Position numbers and translations under genes: made by a program
NCBI RefSeq assembly: GCF_009734405.1
Contig: NZ_CP046453.1
Span: 248,001 to 312,000 of the forward strand
DNA from: Corynebacterium comes
GTDB taxonomy: Bacteria > Actinomycetota > Actinomycetes > Mycobacteriales > Mycobacteriaceae
Direction of reading: 5' to 3'
Length of the DNA stretch: 64,000 nucleotides
Notes under the pieces: model-generated
Told to the model about the DNA's origin: nothing
What the model saw: only the letters and a program-made list of their open reading frames with translations
The model's database searches: none
In this document: positions 27,404-35,852 of the stretch, piece by piece
How the letters are laid out: each line of letters begins with the position of its first letter
Position numbering within the stretch: position 1 is the first letter of the stretch

Positions 27404-28948
27404 ATGACCGAGCAGAACTCCGCCGACCAGATTCTCAATCGCGGCAAGCGCCCGAACGTGACCGGCCAGACCACCCGCCACAACGGTGCCCCGGTCCCGT
27501 CCGAGAACATCTCCGTCACCGCCGGTCCGCAGGGCCCGAACATTCTCAATGACATCCATCTGATTGAGAAGCTCGCCCACTTCAACCGCGAGCCGGTTCC
27601 GGAGCGCATCCCGCACGCCAAGGGTCACGGCGCCTTCGGCGAACTGCACATTACCGAGGATGTGTCCCAGTACACCAAGGCCGCGCTCTTCCAGAAGGGC
27701 ACCGTCACCCCGATGGCCATCCGCTTCTCCACCGTCGCCGGTGAGAAGGGCTCCCCGGACACCTGGCGTGACGTTCATGGCTTCGCCATGCGTTTCTACA
27801 CCGAACAGGGCAATTACGACATCGTCGGAAACAACACCCCGGTCTTCTTCCTCCGTGATCCGATGAAGTTCCCGGACTTCATCCACTCCCAGAAGCGACT
27901 CGGCGGCAACGGCCTGCGCAGCGCCGACATGCAGTGGGATTTCTGGACCCGTACCCCGGAGTCCGCTCACCAGGTGACGTACCTGATGGGTGACCGCGGC
28001 ACCCCGAAGACCTCCCGCCACCAGGACGGCTTCGGCTCACACACCTTCCAGTGGATCAACGAGGAGGGCAAGGGCGTCTGGATCAAGTACCACTTCAAGA
28101 CTCAGCAGGGCTGGGACAACTTCACCAACGCAGAAGCCACCGAGATGGCCGGCAGGAACGCCGACCACCACCGCCAGGACCTGCACGAGGCCATCGAGCG
28201 CGGCGACTTCCCGCGTTGGGACGTCAAGGTCCAGATCATGCCGATGGAGGACGCCGAGAACTACCGGTGGAACCCCTTCGACCTGACCAAGGTCTGGTCC
28301 CAGAAGGACTACCCGCTGATCCCGGTCGGTTACTTCGAGCTCAACCGCAACCCGCGGAACTTCCATGCCCAGATCGAGCAGATCGCCCTCGACCCGGGCA
28401 ACCTGGTCCCCGGTGTCGGCTTCTCCCCGGACCGCATGCTCCAGGGCCGCATCTTCGCCTACGCAGACCAGCAGCGCTACCGCATCGGGCCGAACTACCG
28501 TGACATTCCGGTGAACCGTCCCATCAACGACGTGAACACCTACAGCCACGAAGGCCAGATGGCGTACCTGTTCGACGACGCTGACCAGCCCACCTACACC
28601 CCGAACCGCTACAACAAGGGTGCCGGTTACCTGGACAACGGCGAGGACTCATCCTCGGGGCAGAGCTACGGTCAGGCCACGGACCTGTACGTCAACCCGG
28701 ATTCCCACGGCACCGATCTGACCCGCTCCGCCTACATCCAGCACCCGGAGGACAACGACTTCGTCCAGCCGGGCAACCTCTACCGCGAGGTTCTGGATGA
28801 CGCCGCACGCGAGCGCCTGGCGGACAACATCTCCAACGCCATGCAGGGTGTCTCCTCTGAGGTTGAGGAGCGCGTCTACTGGTACTGGACCCAGGTCGAC
28901 GAGAACCTGGGCCAGCGTGTGAAGGAACTGTTCGCCGAGAAGAAGTAA
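27404..28948 (+). CDS. katA: Haem catalase
   Basis: A 514-residue clade 3-type monofunctional catalase that dismutates hydrogen peroxide. The distal His71 is in HAKGHGAFG, the Asn is in VGNNTPVFFLRDP, and the proximal Tyr is in RIFAYADQQRYRIGPNY. RFSTVAGEKGS and the SARTWLL-free C-terminal helices are as in short-subunit catalases. The residue after HAKG is His75, where relatives usually have Ala. The start is ATG 27404 with AAAGAGGAG upstream. A strong terminator follows. Confidence 0.96.
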   Translation: MTEQNSADQILNRGKRPNVTGQTTRHNGAPVPSENISVTAGPQGPNILNDIHLIEKLAHFNREPVPERIPHAKGHGAFGELHITEDVSQYTKAALFQKGTVTPMAIRFSTVAGEKGSPDTWRDVHGFAMRFYTEQGNYDIVGNNTPVFFLRDPMKFPDFIHSQKRLGGNGLRSADMQWDFWTRTPESAHQVTYLMGDRGTPKTSRHQDGFGSHTFQWINEEGKGVWIKYHFKTQQGWDNFTNAEATEMAGRNADHHRQDLHEAIERGDFPRWDVKVQIMPMEDAENYRWNPFDLTKVWSQKDYPLIPVGYFELNRNPRNFHAQIEQIALDPGNLVPGVGFSPDRMLQGRIFAYADQQRYRIGPNYRDIPVNRPINDVNTYSHEGQMAYLFDDADQPTYTPNRYNKGAGYLDNGEDSSSGQSYGQATDLYVNPDSHGTDLTRSAYIQHPEDNDFVQPGNLYREVLDDAARERLADNISNAMQGVSSEVEERVYWYWTQVDENLGQRVKELFAEKK

Positions 28949-28964
28949 CTTCCACACCAAGGGC

Positions 28965-29004
28965 ATCGCCCCGCTGCACCGACCGGTGCGGCGGGGCGAT
29001 TTTC
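28965..29004 (+). terminator. katA terminator
   Basis: ATCGCCCCGC (28965-28974) pairs with GCGGGGCGAT (28991-29000), with an inner GCACCG/CGGTGC, and TTTC follows. Confidence 0.88.
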
Positions 29005-29153
29005 TTTGATCACCGGGGCTGCGCCTGGGAATGCCACGTACGACACTTCTGCCGGGCCCCGGAGTGATGCTGAACGCTTGTTCGGGAAAGCGACCGGGTG
29101 TGTCGGAGGCCCGCGTGATAATGAGGCCAGATCCCGTGCCCCAAGGAGGCCCC

Positions 29154-29860
29154 ATGTTCATGCCCGTCCGCACCATCCTGCTTCTCGGCGCCGCCGCCGC
29201 CGCACTCACCGCCTGCACCCCGCTGAGACTGAGACAGTGGTAGTCACCCAGACCGTGACCGCGGTGGCGGCGGAGTCGAGCACGACGTCGTCGATGAAGA
29301 CCTCTGCCCTCGAGACCGTGACGTCCACGGCAGTCGCCCGACCAGAGGAACCCGAAGAACGCGAGACGACGGCCCGGGCAACCACGAAAGGGGAGACCAT
29401 CACCACGCAGTCCGCCGCTACCTCGGATGGCGGGGTGTCCTCGGAATACCGGGCGGCCGTGAGCACCGCGGCTGACTACCTCGACTACTCAGGCTTCTCG
29501 AAGCAGGGCCTCTACGACCAGCTCATCTTTGAACAGTTCGCCCCGGACGCTGCCCAGTACGGAGTGGACAATGTACAGGCGGACTGGGAGGCGAACGCGC
29601 TCCGTACCGCCGACAGCTACGACGAGTACTCCGGCTTCTCCCGGCAGGGACTCTACGACCAGCTCATGTTTGAGGGATACACCGCAGGTCAGGCGCAGTA
29701 CGGCGTCGACAATGTGGCGGCTGACTGGAACACCAACGCGTTGCGGACAGCGCGCCAGTACCAGTCCTACTCGCCGATGTCCGAGGCGGGGTTATACGAC
29801 CAGTTGATCTACGAGGGCTACACCGCGGACCAGGCGTCCTATGCCATCGCCAACCTCTGA
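29154..29860 (+). pseudogene. Ltp-repeat surface lipoprotein, frameshifted after the signal peptide
   Basis: The frame starting at ATG 29154 (AAGGAGG upstream; second ATG at 29160) encodes a signal peptide ending in a lipobox, AALTAC, then stops at 29241-29243 after PLRLRQW. A second frame, one base out of step, opens right at the end of the lipobox: ETETVVVTQTV, a Ser/Thr-rich linker, then three Ltp (host-cell surface lipoprotein, PF07553-like) repeats of about 45 residues. Each carries GLYDQL.[FY]E and AQYGVDNV or similar. The joined product is a normal Ltp lipoprotein of about 230 residues with a missing or extra base near 29219-29224 (run of four C). This may be a pseudogene, a sequencing error or a phase-variable site. 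Confidence 0.7.
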
Positions 29861-29865
29861 ACCGC

Positions 29866-30210
29866 TCAGGCTCCCGGCTGGTAGGCGCGGTCCTCGGCGT
29901 GCCTGACGTCGACGACGGTGACGCCGTAGATGGATCTGCCCAGGTAATAGGAACCGACGGCACCGACTATCCACACTCCGGCGATGGCCAGGATCGCCCG
30001 GATGAAGTTGTTCGGGTCGAAGCCGGTTGTGGACCAGTCGATGATGAGCTTGCCCATCAGCAGCAGGGGTACGGCGACGCCGACGACAGGGCCGATGAGG
30101 TTGGCGCGGGTGAGGGCATCGGGGGCCCGCCACATGGCGACGGCGGTGGCCACGACCATGACGGTGGACAGGACGACCATCACGGAGACGATGATTTCGG
30201 CGATGGTCAT
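29866..30210 (-). CDS. mrpG: Mrp Na+(Li+)/H+ antiporter subunit G
   Basis: A 114-residue membrane protein with three hydrophobic helices and the MrpG pattern (MTIAEIIVSVMVVLSTVMVV..ALTRANLIGPVVGVAVPLLLMG). It is the last gene of the mrpACDEFG operon on the minus strand. The complex couples proton influx to sodium or lithium export and supports pH homeostasis. The gene starts two bases after the mrpF stop. The downstream neighbour is the convergent Ltp lipoprotein. Confidence 0.9.
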   Translation of the reverse strand: MTIAEIIVSVMVVLSTVMVVATAVAMWRAPDALTRANLIGPVVGVAVPLLLMGKLIIDWSTTGFDPNNFIRAILAIAGVWIVGAVGSYYLGRSIYGVTVVDVRHAEDRAYQPGA

Positions 30211-30212
30211 GT

Positions 30213-30485
30213 TTACCTGCGTCCCTTCGAGATGATGCGTGCCATCGACAGGGTGGGCAGCACGCCGCCGGCCAGGGCGGCGAGCAGGGCAACCTCGTAA
30301 CCGATGGAGGTGGGGTTGGTCAGCGTCCAGGTGAGGAAGATGCAGATCATGGTGTAGAACACCAGGTCACTGATGACGGCCTTCGTCAGCGCGTCGGAGG
30401 TACGTAGCACCAGCACCAGGCCGGAGATCAGGGAGAGCGCCATGACGGCGATGCAGACCGTGAGGATCCATTCGAAGGGGGTCAC
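30213..30485 (-). CDS. mrpF: Mrp antiporter subunit F
   Basis: A 90-residue protein with three membrane helices and the MrpF signature ALTKAVISDLVFYTMICIF. GTG 30485 overlaps the mrpE stop in GTGA, so expression is coupled. It is needed for assembly of the antiporter; sodium selectivity is inferred from the family. Confidence 0.9.
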   Translation of the reverse strand: MTPFEWILTVCIAVMALSLISGLVLVLRTSDALTKAVISDLVFYTMICIFLTWTLTNPTSIGYEVALLAALAGGVLPTLSMARIISKGRR

Positions 30486-30901
30486 TGGTTCTTCTCCTTC
30501 CGGTCGGTGGGGTAGGCGTAGAACCGGGGGTCGAGCTCCACTGCGGAGCCCTGGCCGGGCACGCCGTGATCGATGGAACGGACGTGGGGAGCCATACGGG
30601 CCTCCATGTCGGCGAGGCCTTCCACTACTTCGGTGGGGTCCGAACCGAAGGCGGCCTGGACAAGCAGGATGCGGGGATCACCGGGGACTGTGGGTTCGCG
30701 CAGACCCAACGACAGGGTGGAGGGGGTGGCGGTGATGGAGCTGGTGAACCAGAAGATCTGCCACTCGCTGGTCACCCGCAGGGGGTAGCGGACCACGACC
30801 GGGTCATATCCCGCGTTCGGTCGGAACCCGGCCCAGGCGACCTGGAAGCCGGCGACGAAGATCTCCTTGATCCACCAGGGGATGTACAGGAACAGGTGCA
30901 T
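30482..30901 (-). CDS. mrpE: Mrp antiporter subunit E
   Basis: A 139-residue subunit with one or two N-terminal membrane segments and a cytosolic tail. FLYIPWWIKEIFVAGFQVA and the ITATPSTLSL motif are typical of MrpE. The gene overlaps mrpF by four bases and lies one base after mrpD. The C-terminal charged tail (DRKEKNQ) is probably cytosolic. Confidence 0.9.
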   Translation of the reverse strand: MHLFLYIPWWIKEIFVAGFQVAWAGFRPNAGYDPVVVRYPLRVTSEWQIFWFTSSITATPSTLSLGLREPTVPGDPRILLVQAAFGSDPTEVVEGLADMEARMAPHVRSIDHGVPGQGSAVELDPRFYAYPTDRKEKNQ

Positions 30902-30902
30902 G

Positions 30903-32426
30903 TCAGCGGCCTCCCTGGAGGTCGGTCATGTCGGGGACGCCCACCGGGTCGTCCCCGAGGACGGCCGAGGCGTAGCCTTCGGTGTCGAGGAGTCCGGCGG
31001 TGGCGGTGAGGGTGGCGTCGATAAGCGGGCCGGCGAAGAGGAACATGGCCACGGAACCGGCCATGAGCAGTGCGGACGGCGCGATCAGGCGGGTAGACAC
31101 GCGCAGCGAGTCGGGGTAGCGCTGCATGGGCTGGCCCCAGAAGACCTCGCGCCACACACGCAGCATGCTCAGCAGGGCGCCGACGGAAGCGATCACGATC
31201 ACCGCGATGACCAGCCACGCCCACCAGTCGGCGGTCCGGGCGATCTCGAAGACGATGAGGACCTTGCCCCACATTCCGGAGAACGGCGGGAAACCGACGA
31301 TGGAGAAGGCGCCGGCCGCGAAGAGCGCCGCCACCAGCGGGTCGCGTCGGGCCAGGCCGGAGAGCTTGGACAGCAGACCGGTGGCGTAGGTCTCCTCGAT
31401 CGCGCCGGAGGTGAGGATGAGCGCCGCGACGGTGATCATGTGGTGCAGGGTGTAGAGCAGGCCGGCGGCCAGGGCGCGCTGCGGATCGTCGGAGGTGAAG
31501 GCCAGCATGACCAGGATGAAGGGCATGCCGTTGATCATCTGGTAGCCCAGCACGCGGCGGATGGAGTTCTCCGCCAGGCCGGCGAAGGCGCCGATGACCA
31601 TGGAGACCAGCATGAGGGCGATGATCAGCCAGTTCCAGCGGTCCTCGAGGTCGAAGAGATTGACGTAGATCCGGAAGAGCATGTACACCGCGACCTTGGT
31701 GTGCAGGCCGGAGAACAGTCCCATCACGGCGGCTGAGGTGCCCGGGTAGGTGCGGGGCAGCCACGTGTGGACGGGGAAGACGCCTGCCTTCGCGCCGATC
31801 GCGATGATGACCAGGCCCATGGCCACGACGGCGGGGCCGTTGCCGGCCGCGGCTCCCTGCAGCGCCGCGATGTTCACGGAGCCGGTCACACCGTAGAGTA
31901 CGCCCACGCCGGCCAGGAGCAGGGTGGAGGCAGCCAGGTTGACCAGCACGAAGGTGCGGCCACCGGCCAGGCGTGCCCAGGTGCCGGACATGGCGATCAG
32001 CCCGTAGGAGGGCAGGAGCATGACCTCGATGAAGACGAAGAAGTTGAACAGGTCCGCGGTCAGCAGCGCGCCGTTGACGCCCGTGATCAGGATGAGCGTG
32101 AGTGAGGCGTAGTAGCGCGAGACCGTCTCGCCGGAGATGGTGGCGAACCAGTTGGCGGTCGCCGCGACGATCATCGTGGTGATGATCATGATCGCCGAGA
32201 ACGTGTCCGCGGCGAAAGGAATGGCCACGCCGCCGACGTACAGGCCCACGTTGTGGGCGATCGTGCCGTGTTCCGCGGTGTGGGCGAAAAGCCAGCCACC
32301 TGCGAGGATGCCGGCGACGGGGACGCCGATGTGCAGCACGTCGCGTGCCCGGCGCCATGGCAGCAGTACCGCGACGGCCGCCGCGAACAGCGGGATCGCC
32401 GCGAAGAGGGGGAGCGTCCAGTCCAT
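30903..32426 (-). CDS. mrpD: Mrp antiporter subunit D
   Basis: A 507-residue proton-pumping subunit related to NADH dehydrogenase chains L, M and N, with about 14 membrane helices. The typical FIEVMLLPSYGLIAM and LHHMITVAALIL stretches hold conserved charged and aromatic residues of the proton path. The gene abuts mrpC directly (32426/32427). It is one of two antiporter modules in the Mrp complex. Confidence 0.93.
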   Translation of the reverse strand: MDWTLPLFAAIPLFAAAVAVLLPWRRARDVLHIGVPVAGILAGGWLFAHTAEHGTIAHNVGLYVGGVAIPFAADTFSAIMIITTMIVAATANWFATISGETVSRYYASLTLILITGVNGALLTADLFNFFVFIEVMLLPSYGLIAMSGTWARLAGGRTFVLVNLAASTLLLAGVGVLYGVTGSVNIAALQGAAAGNGPAVVAMGLVIIAIGAKAGVFPVHTWLPRTYPGTSAAVMGLFSGLHTKVAVYMLFRIYVNLFDLEDRWNWLIIALMLVSMVIGAFAGLAENSIRRVLGYQMINGMPFILVMLAFTSDDPQRALAAGLLYTLHHMITVAALILTSGAIEETYATGLLSKLSGLARRDPLVAALFAAGAFSIVGFPPFSGMWGKVLIVFEIARTADWWAWLVIAVIVIASVGALLSMLRVWREVFWGQPMQRYPDSLRVSTRLIAPSALLMAGSVAMFLFAGPLIDATLTATAGLLDTEGYASAVLGDDPVGVPDMTDLQGGR

Positions 32427-32810
32427 CTAGTTTCCTCCGGTGCTTCTCGACGTCGCCCGGCCCAGCGTCTCCATCGGGTCGACGCCGATGTTGTCGTCGG
32501 CGGGCTCGGGGACGTTGGTGTCATCGTCGTGGCCCAGGGCCGCGAGGGTGAGCAGGATGGTGGTGGTGGCCATGGCGATGACGATGGCCGTCAGGACGAA
32601 GGCCTGGGGGAGGGGGTCGGCTGCGTCGGCAAGCGGGGTGCGGTCGGGGAAGGGCTCTCCGCGCCATGAACCCACGCCGCCGGCCAGCAGCGTCAGGTTC
32701 GCCGCATGACCCAACAGGGACATGCCGAACACGATCCGCACCATGCCCCGCTGCTGGATGAGGTACACAGAACCGGTGACCAGGACGGCGATGGTCAGTG
32801 CGAGGATCAT
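32427..32810 (-). CDS. mrpC: Mrp antiporter subunit C
   Basis: A 127-residue protein, NuoK-like, with three membrane helices; GMVRIVFGMSLLGHAANLTLLAGG and QAFVLTAIVIAMATT are the family hallmarks. ATG 32810 overlaps the mrpA stop in ATGA. The final 30 residues are acidic and variable. Confidence 0.92.
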   Translation of the reverse strand: MILALTIAVLVTGSVYLIQQRGMVRIVFGMSLLGHAANLTLLAGGVGSWRGEPFPDRTPLADAADPLPQAFVLTAIVIAMATTTILLTLAALGHDDDTNVPEPADDNIGVDPMETLGRATSRSTGGN

Positions 32811-35722
32811 CGGTTCGTCTCCTTGTCTGTCTCGTTGAGCACCGAAAGGGGAGCGGAGGCCGGGTTGATAGGGGCCGGGTACGGGTCCACAGCTCCCTCA
32901 TCGGCGGTGACCTCCGGGGTGGCGGGCAGCGGCCCCTCCTCGACCCGGGCCCATTCGAGATCGTTGAGGTCCACGCCCGGGCGCAGGTACCCGCCCAGCG
33001 CGTTGATGGCCATGGTGAGCATGCCCAGCACCGCGAGGTAGATACCCAGGTCGAAGATGAGCGAGGTGGTCATGTGCTCGCCGAAGATGTAACCGTGGAT
33101 GGCGTAGAGGAAGGAACCCTCCAGCAGCCCGAGGAAACCGGCGCCCACGGCCGTGATGATGCCGATGCCCGTCAACCAGATCGGCGTGGACTCCCGGAAG
33201 ATGATCGAGTCCTGGCCCTTCGAGAGGTAACCGAGCCCGATGGCGGCGCCCATGATCAGGGCTGCGACGAAGCCGCCGCCTGGGTCCTGGTGGCCACGCA
33301 TGAACACCAGCACGCTGAGGATCGCCAGCACCGGGATGACCAGGATGATGACCTTGCGCATCGGGATCGAGTTGAGCTGTGACTGGCCGAAAGGCGCCGG
33401 GCGCGTGCCGTTCTTGAAGGGGTGGCGTGGCATGGATTTGGCCACCGCGGCGATGACGATGGCCGCCATGCCCAGGACCGACAGCTCACCGAGGGTGTCC
33501 AGAGCGCGGAACTCCACCAGGATCGTGGCCACGACGTTCTGTCCGCTGGTGATCTCGGGGGCCTCGGTGAGGTACCACATGGCCAGCTCGGAACGCTCGC
33601 GGCGACCCAGGAGCGCGTGGACGCCCGTGAAGGCCACGGCTCCGGCCAGCAGCGCGATGACCAGAGAACCGATCTGGCGTCTGCCGGACTTCACCTTCGG
33701 GAAGAGGTTCGGCTGGTAACGCAGCACCATCATGATGACGATGACCGTGAGCGACTCCACCGTCAGCTGCGTCAGTGCCACGTCGGGGGCACCGAGCAGC
33801 ATCATCTGCAGGCTCATGCCCACGCCGACGGTGCCGATGAGCACCGCCGCCGTCAGGCGCGAGTTGGTCACGGCCAGTCCGACCACCGAGATCGCGATGA
33901 TCGCCAGCGGAATAAGGTCCCAGGGGTTGTCCAGGCCCGGGGCGCGCGGGGCGGGGGTGATGCCGTCCACTCCCGGCGTGAACCAGGTGGCCACGCCTAG
34001 GACGATGACGCTGAGGACCAGCGGCAGCAGGTGACGGGACGGGTTGAGGGTGTTGGCCATCGCACCCAGCGCGCGGCCCAGCAGGGTGGCGCCGTGGACG
34101 AGGGCGGAGAGCAGCTCGTTGCCGGAGGCGGGGGCGAGCTTCCGGCCCTCAAGCGCAGGCCAGATCCGCTTGCGTGCCACCACGCCCAGCGCCCCGATGA
34201 CCAGCACCGCCACCGATATCAGCAGCGGGGTGTTCACACCGTGCCACAGCGCCAGGTGTGACTCGTTGGTGGCGCCGACGGAGGCGACGACGGCGTCGAC
34301 GGGGGCGTCGAAAACCGGGAGGGCGAACGCTAGCGGGAGGGAGAGCACCCCCGGGAGAGCTGCGGGCAGCCAGAGCCGGACCGGGGCCTCTTTCACGTCG
34401 GACATGTCGCGCGGGCCGTCGATGAATGCGCCGAACACGATTTTCGCGGAGTAGGTGAACGTGAGCACCGCGCCGATCGCCGCGACGAAGAGCAGCAGGC
34501 CGGCGGCGGGTGCGTCCTGGAAGGCGGTGAGCATGCCCTCCTTGGAGACGAAGCCCAGCAGCGGCGGCACCGCGGCCATCGACGCCGCACCGATGGCCAC
34601 GGCCCCGAAGGTCCACGGCATGCGGTCCCACAGTCGGCCCAGGCGGCGGATGTCCCGCGAGCCGGCCTGGTGGTCGATCACGCCGATGAGCATGAACAGC
34701 GAGGATTTGAACAGCGCGTGCGCTGCGGTGTGGACCACTGCTGCGGCGATGGCGACAGGCGTGCCCACGCCGATGGTCGCGACGATCCACCCCAGGTGCG
34801 AGACCGTGGAGTACGCCGTGAGCTGCTTGAGGTCGGTCTTCTGAACCGCGAACAGGGCAGACATCACCGCCGTGGTCATGCCGACGATGATGAGCAGACC
34901 GTTCCACACCGCCACGTCATGGAAGACCGTGGAGAAGCGCAGGAGCAGGTAGATACCGGCCTTGACCACGGCCGCGGCGTGCAGGAACGCCGACACCGGC
35001 GTCGCCGCGGCCATTGCCTCCGGCAGCCAGAAGTGGAAGGGCAGCTGCGCCGACTTGGTGAAGGCGGAGACCGCCACCAGCACCGCCAGAGCCATAGTGA
35101 CCTCCGGACGTTCCGACCAGAAGCCACTGGCCAGGATGCCCTGCAGGTTGGTCGTGCCCGCGGCGTTCGCGGCGATGGCCACGGCCACCAGCAGGGTCAG
35201 GCCGCCGACGAACGTGAGAATCAGGGTGCGCACCGAACCGGCCTCACCCCCTGAACCCGAACGGGCGATGAGCATGAAGGAAGCCAGCGACACCAGCTCC
35301 CATGCCAGGAACAGGATCACCACGTCATCGGCCAGCACCAGCAGCAGAATCGACAGGGTGAACGCCGTCATGATGGTGTAGAAACTCGTGTTGCCCTGCC
35401 GTTTCGGCAGATAGGCGGCCGAGTAGACGAACACCACCGCGCCGATCACCAGTGCCAGCAGCGCGAAGAACAGGCCGAGCGCGTCGCCACGCAGGGAGAA
35501 TGTCACGTCCATCCCCGGGGCGACCACATCCGTGACCCACACCCGGGAGAACTCCAGTGGCCGGCCGTCCAACACAGCTGGAAGTTCCCTGGCCAGGAGC
35601 CCGGCTCCCGTGAGGAACAGGGCGGCTAAAGGCCAGCCTGCATTTCTGTCGAGAAGACGCACCGCGAGTGGGGCCGCAACAACCGCCAGCGCCGCGAGCG
35701 AAATGACAAGTATGAGTGTCAC
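32807..35722 (-). CDS. mrpA: Mrp antiporter subunit A fused to subunit B
   Basis: A 971-residue subunit. The N-terminal part is the NuoL-like module (about 60-500, LAWELVSLASFMLIAR and KSAQLPFHFWLPEAMAAATPVSAFLHAA). Then come MrpA-specific helices, and the C-terminal portion (about 760-930) is the MnhB/MrpB domain (PVLAILSVLVFMRGHQDPGGGFVAALIMGAA in two parts). The AB fusion explains why no separate mrpB exists here; this is usual in actinobacteria. The start is GTG 35722. It is the first gene of the mrpACDEFG operon. Confidence 0.94.
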   Translation of the reverse strand: MTLILVISLAALAVVAAPLAVRLLDRNAGWPLAALFLTGAGLLARELPAVLDGRPLEFSRVWVTDVVAPGMDVTFSLRGDALGLFFALLALVIGAVVFVYSAAYLPKRQGNTSFYTIMTAFTLSILLLVLADDVVILFLAWELVSLASFMLIARSGSGGEAGSVRTLILTFVGGLTLLVAVAIAANAAGTTNLQGILASGFWSERPEVTMALAVLVAVSAFTKSAQLPFHFWLPEAMAAATPVSAFLHAAAVVKAGIYLLLRFSTVFHDVAVWNGLLIIVGMTTAVMSALFAVQKTDLKQLTAYSTVSHLGWIVATIGVGTPVAIAAAVVHTAAHALFKSSLFMLIGVIDHQAGSRDIRRLGRLWDRMPWTFGAVAIGAASMAAVPPLLGFVSKEGMLTAFQDAPAAGLLLFVAAIGAVLTFTYSAKIVFGAFIDGPRDMSDVKEAPVRLWLPAALPGVLSLPLAFALPVFDAPVDAVVASVGATNESHLALWHGVNTPLLISVAVLVIGALGVVARKRIWPALEGRKLAPASGNELLSALVHGATLLGRALGAMANTLNPSRHLLPLVLSVIVLGVATWFTPGVDGITPAPRAPGLDNPWDLIPLAIIAISVVGLAVTNSRLTAAVLIGTVGVGMSLQMMLLGAPDVALTQLTVESLTVIVIMMVLRYQPNLFPKVKSGRRQIGSLVIALLAGAVAFTGVHALLGRRERSELAMWYLTEAPEITSGQNVVATILVEFRALDTLGELSVLGMAAIVIAAVAKSMPRHPFKNGTRPAPFGQSQLNSIPMRKVIILVIPVLAILSVLVFMRGHQDPGGGFVAALIMGAAIGLGYLSKGQDSIIFRESTPIWLTGIGIITAVGAGFLGLLEGSFLYAIHGYIFGEHMTTSLIFDLGIYLAVLGMLTMAINALGGYLRPGVDLNDLEWARVEEGPLPATPEVTADEGAVDPYPAPINPASAPLSVLNETDKETNR

Positions 35723-35755
35723 GGTGGGATACCACGCTCAATCAGCTCGGGGACA

Positions 35756-35768
35756 TGTGAAAATCACA
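35756..35768. promoter_or_regulatory. Palindrome between mrpA and the Pip-like gene
   Basis: TGTGA-AAA-TCACA, a perfect 5-base inverted repeat, lies in the 130-base divergent gap. It resembles a Crp/GlxR site but the gap is three bases, not six, so it is not the standard GlxR operator. Confidence 0.35.
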
Positions 35769-35852
35769 AAGAATCCTGAATGACGTTACCAGTCACATAT
35801 TCCGGTGCGCCTACCACATCTCCCCCCTTCCTGAGCAGTACTTTCTTAAGGC

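Noticed and set aside
30772-32358. A 528-codon minus-strand frame overlapping mrpD in another frame
   Set aside because: Extremely Arg/His/Pro-rich and fully inside mrpD, which has clear membrane-protein codon patterns.
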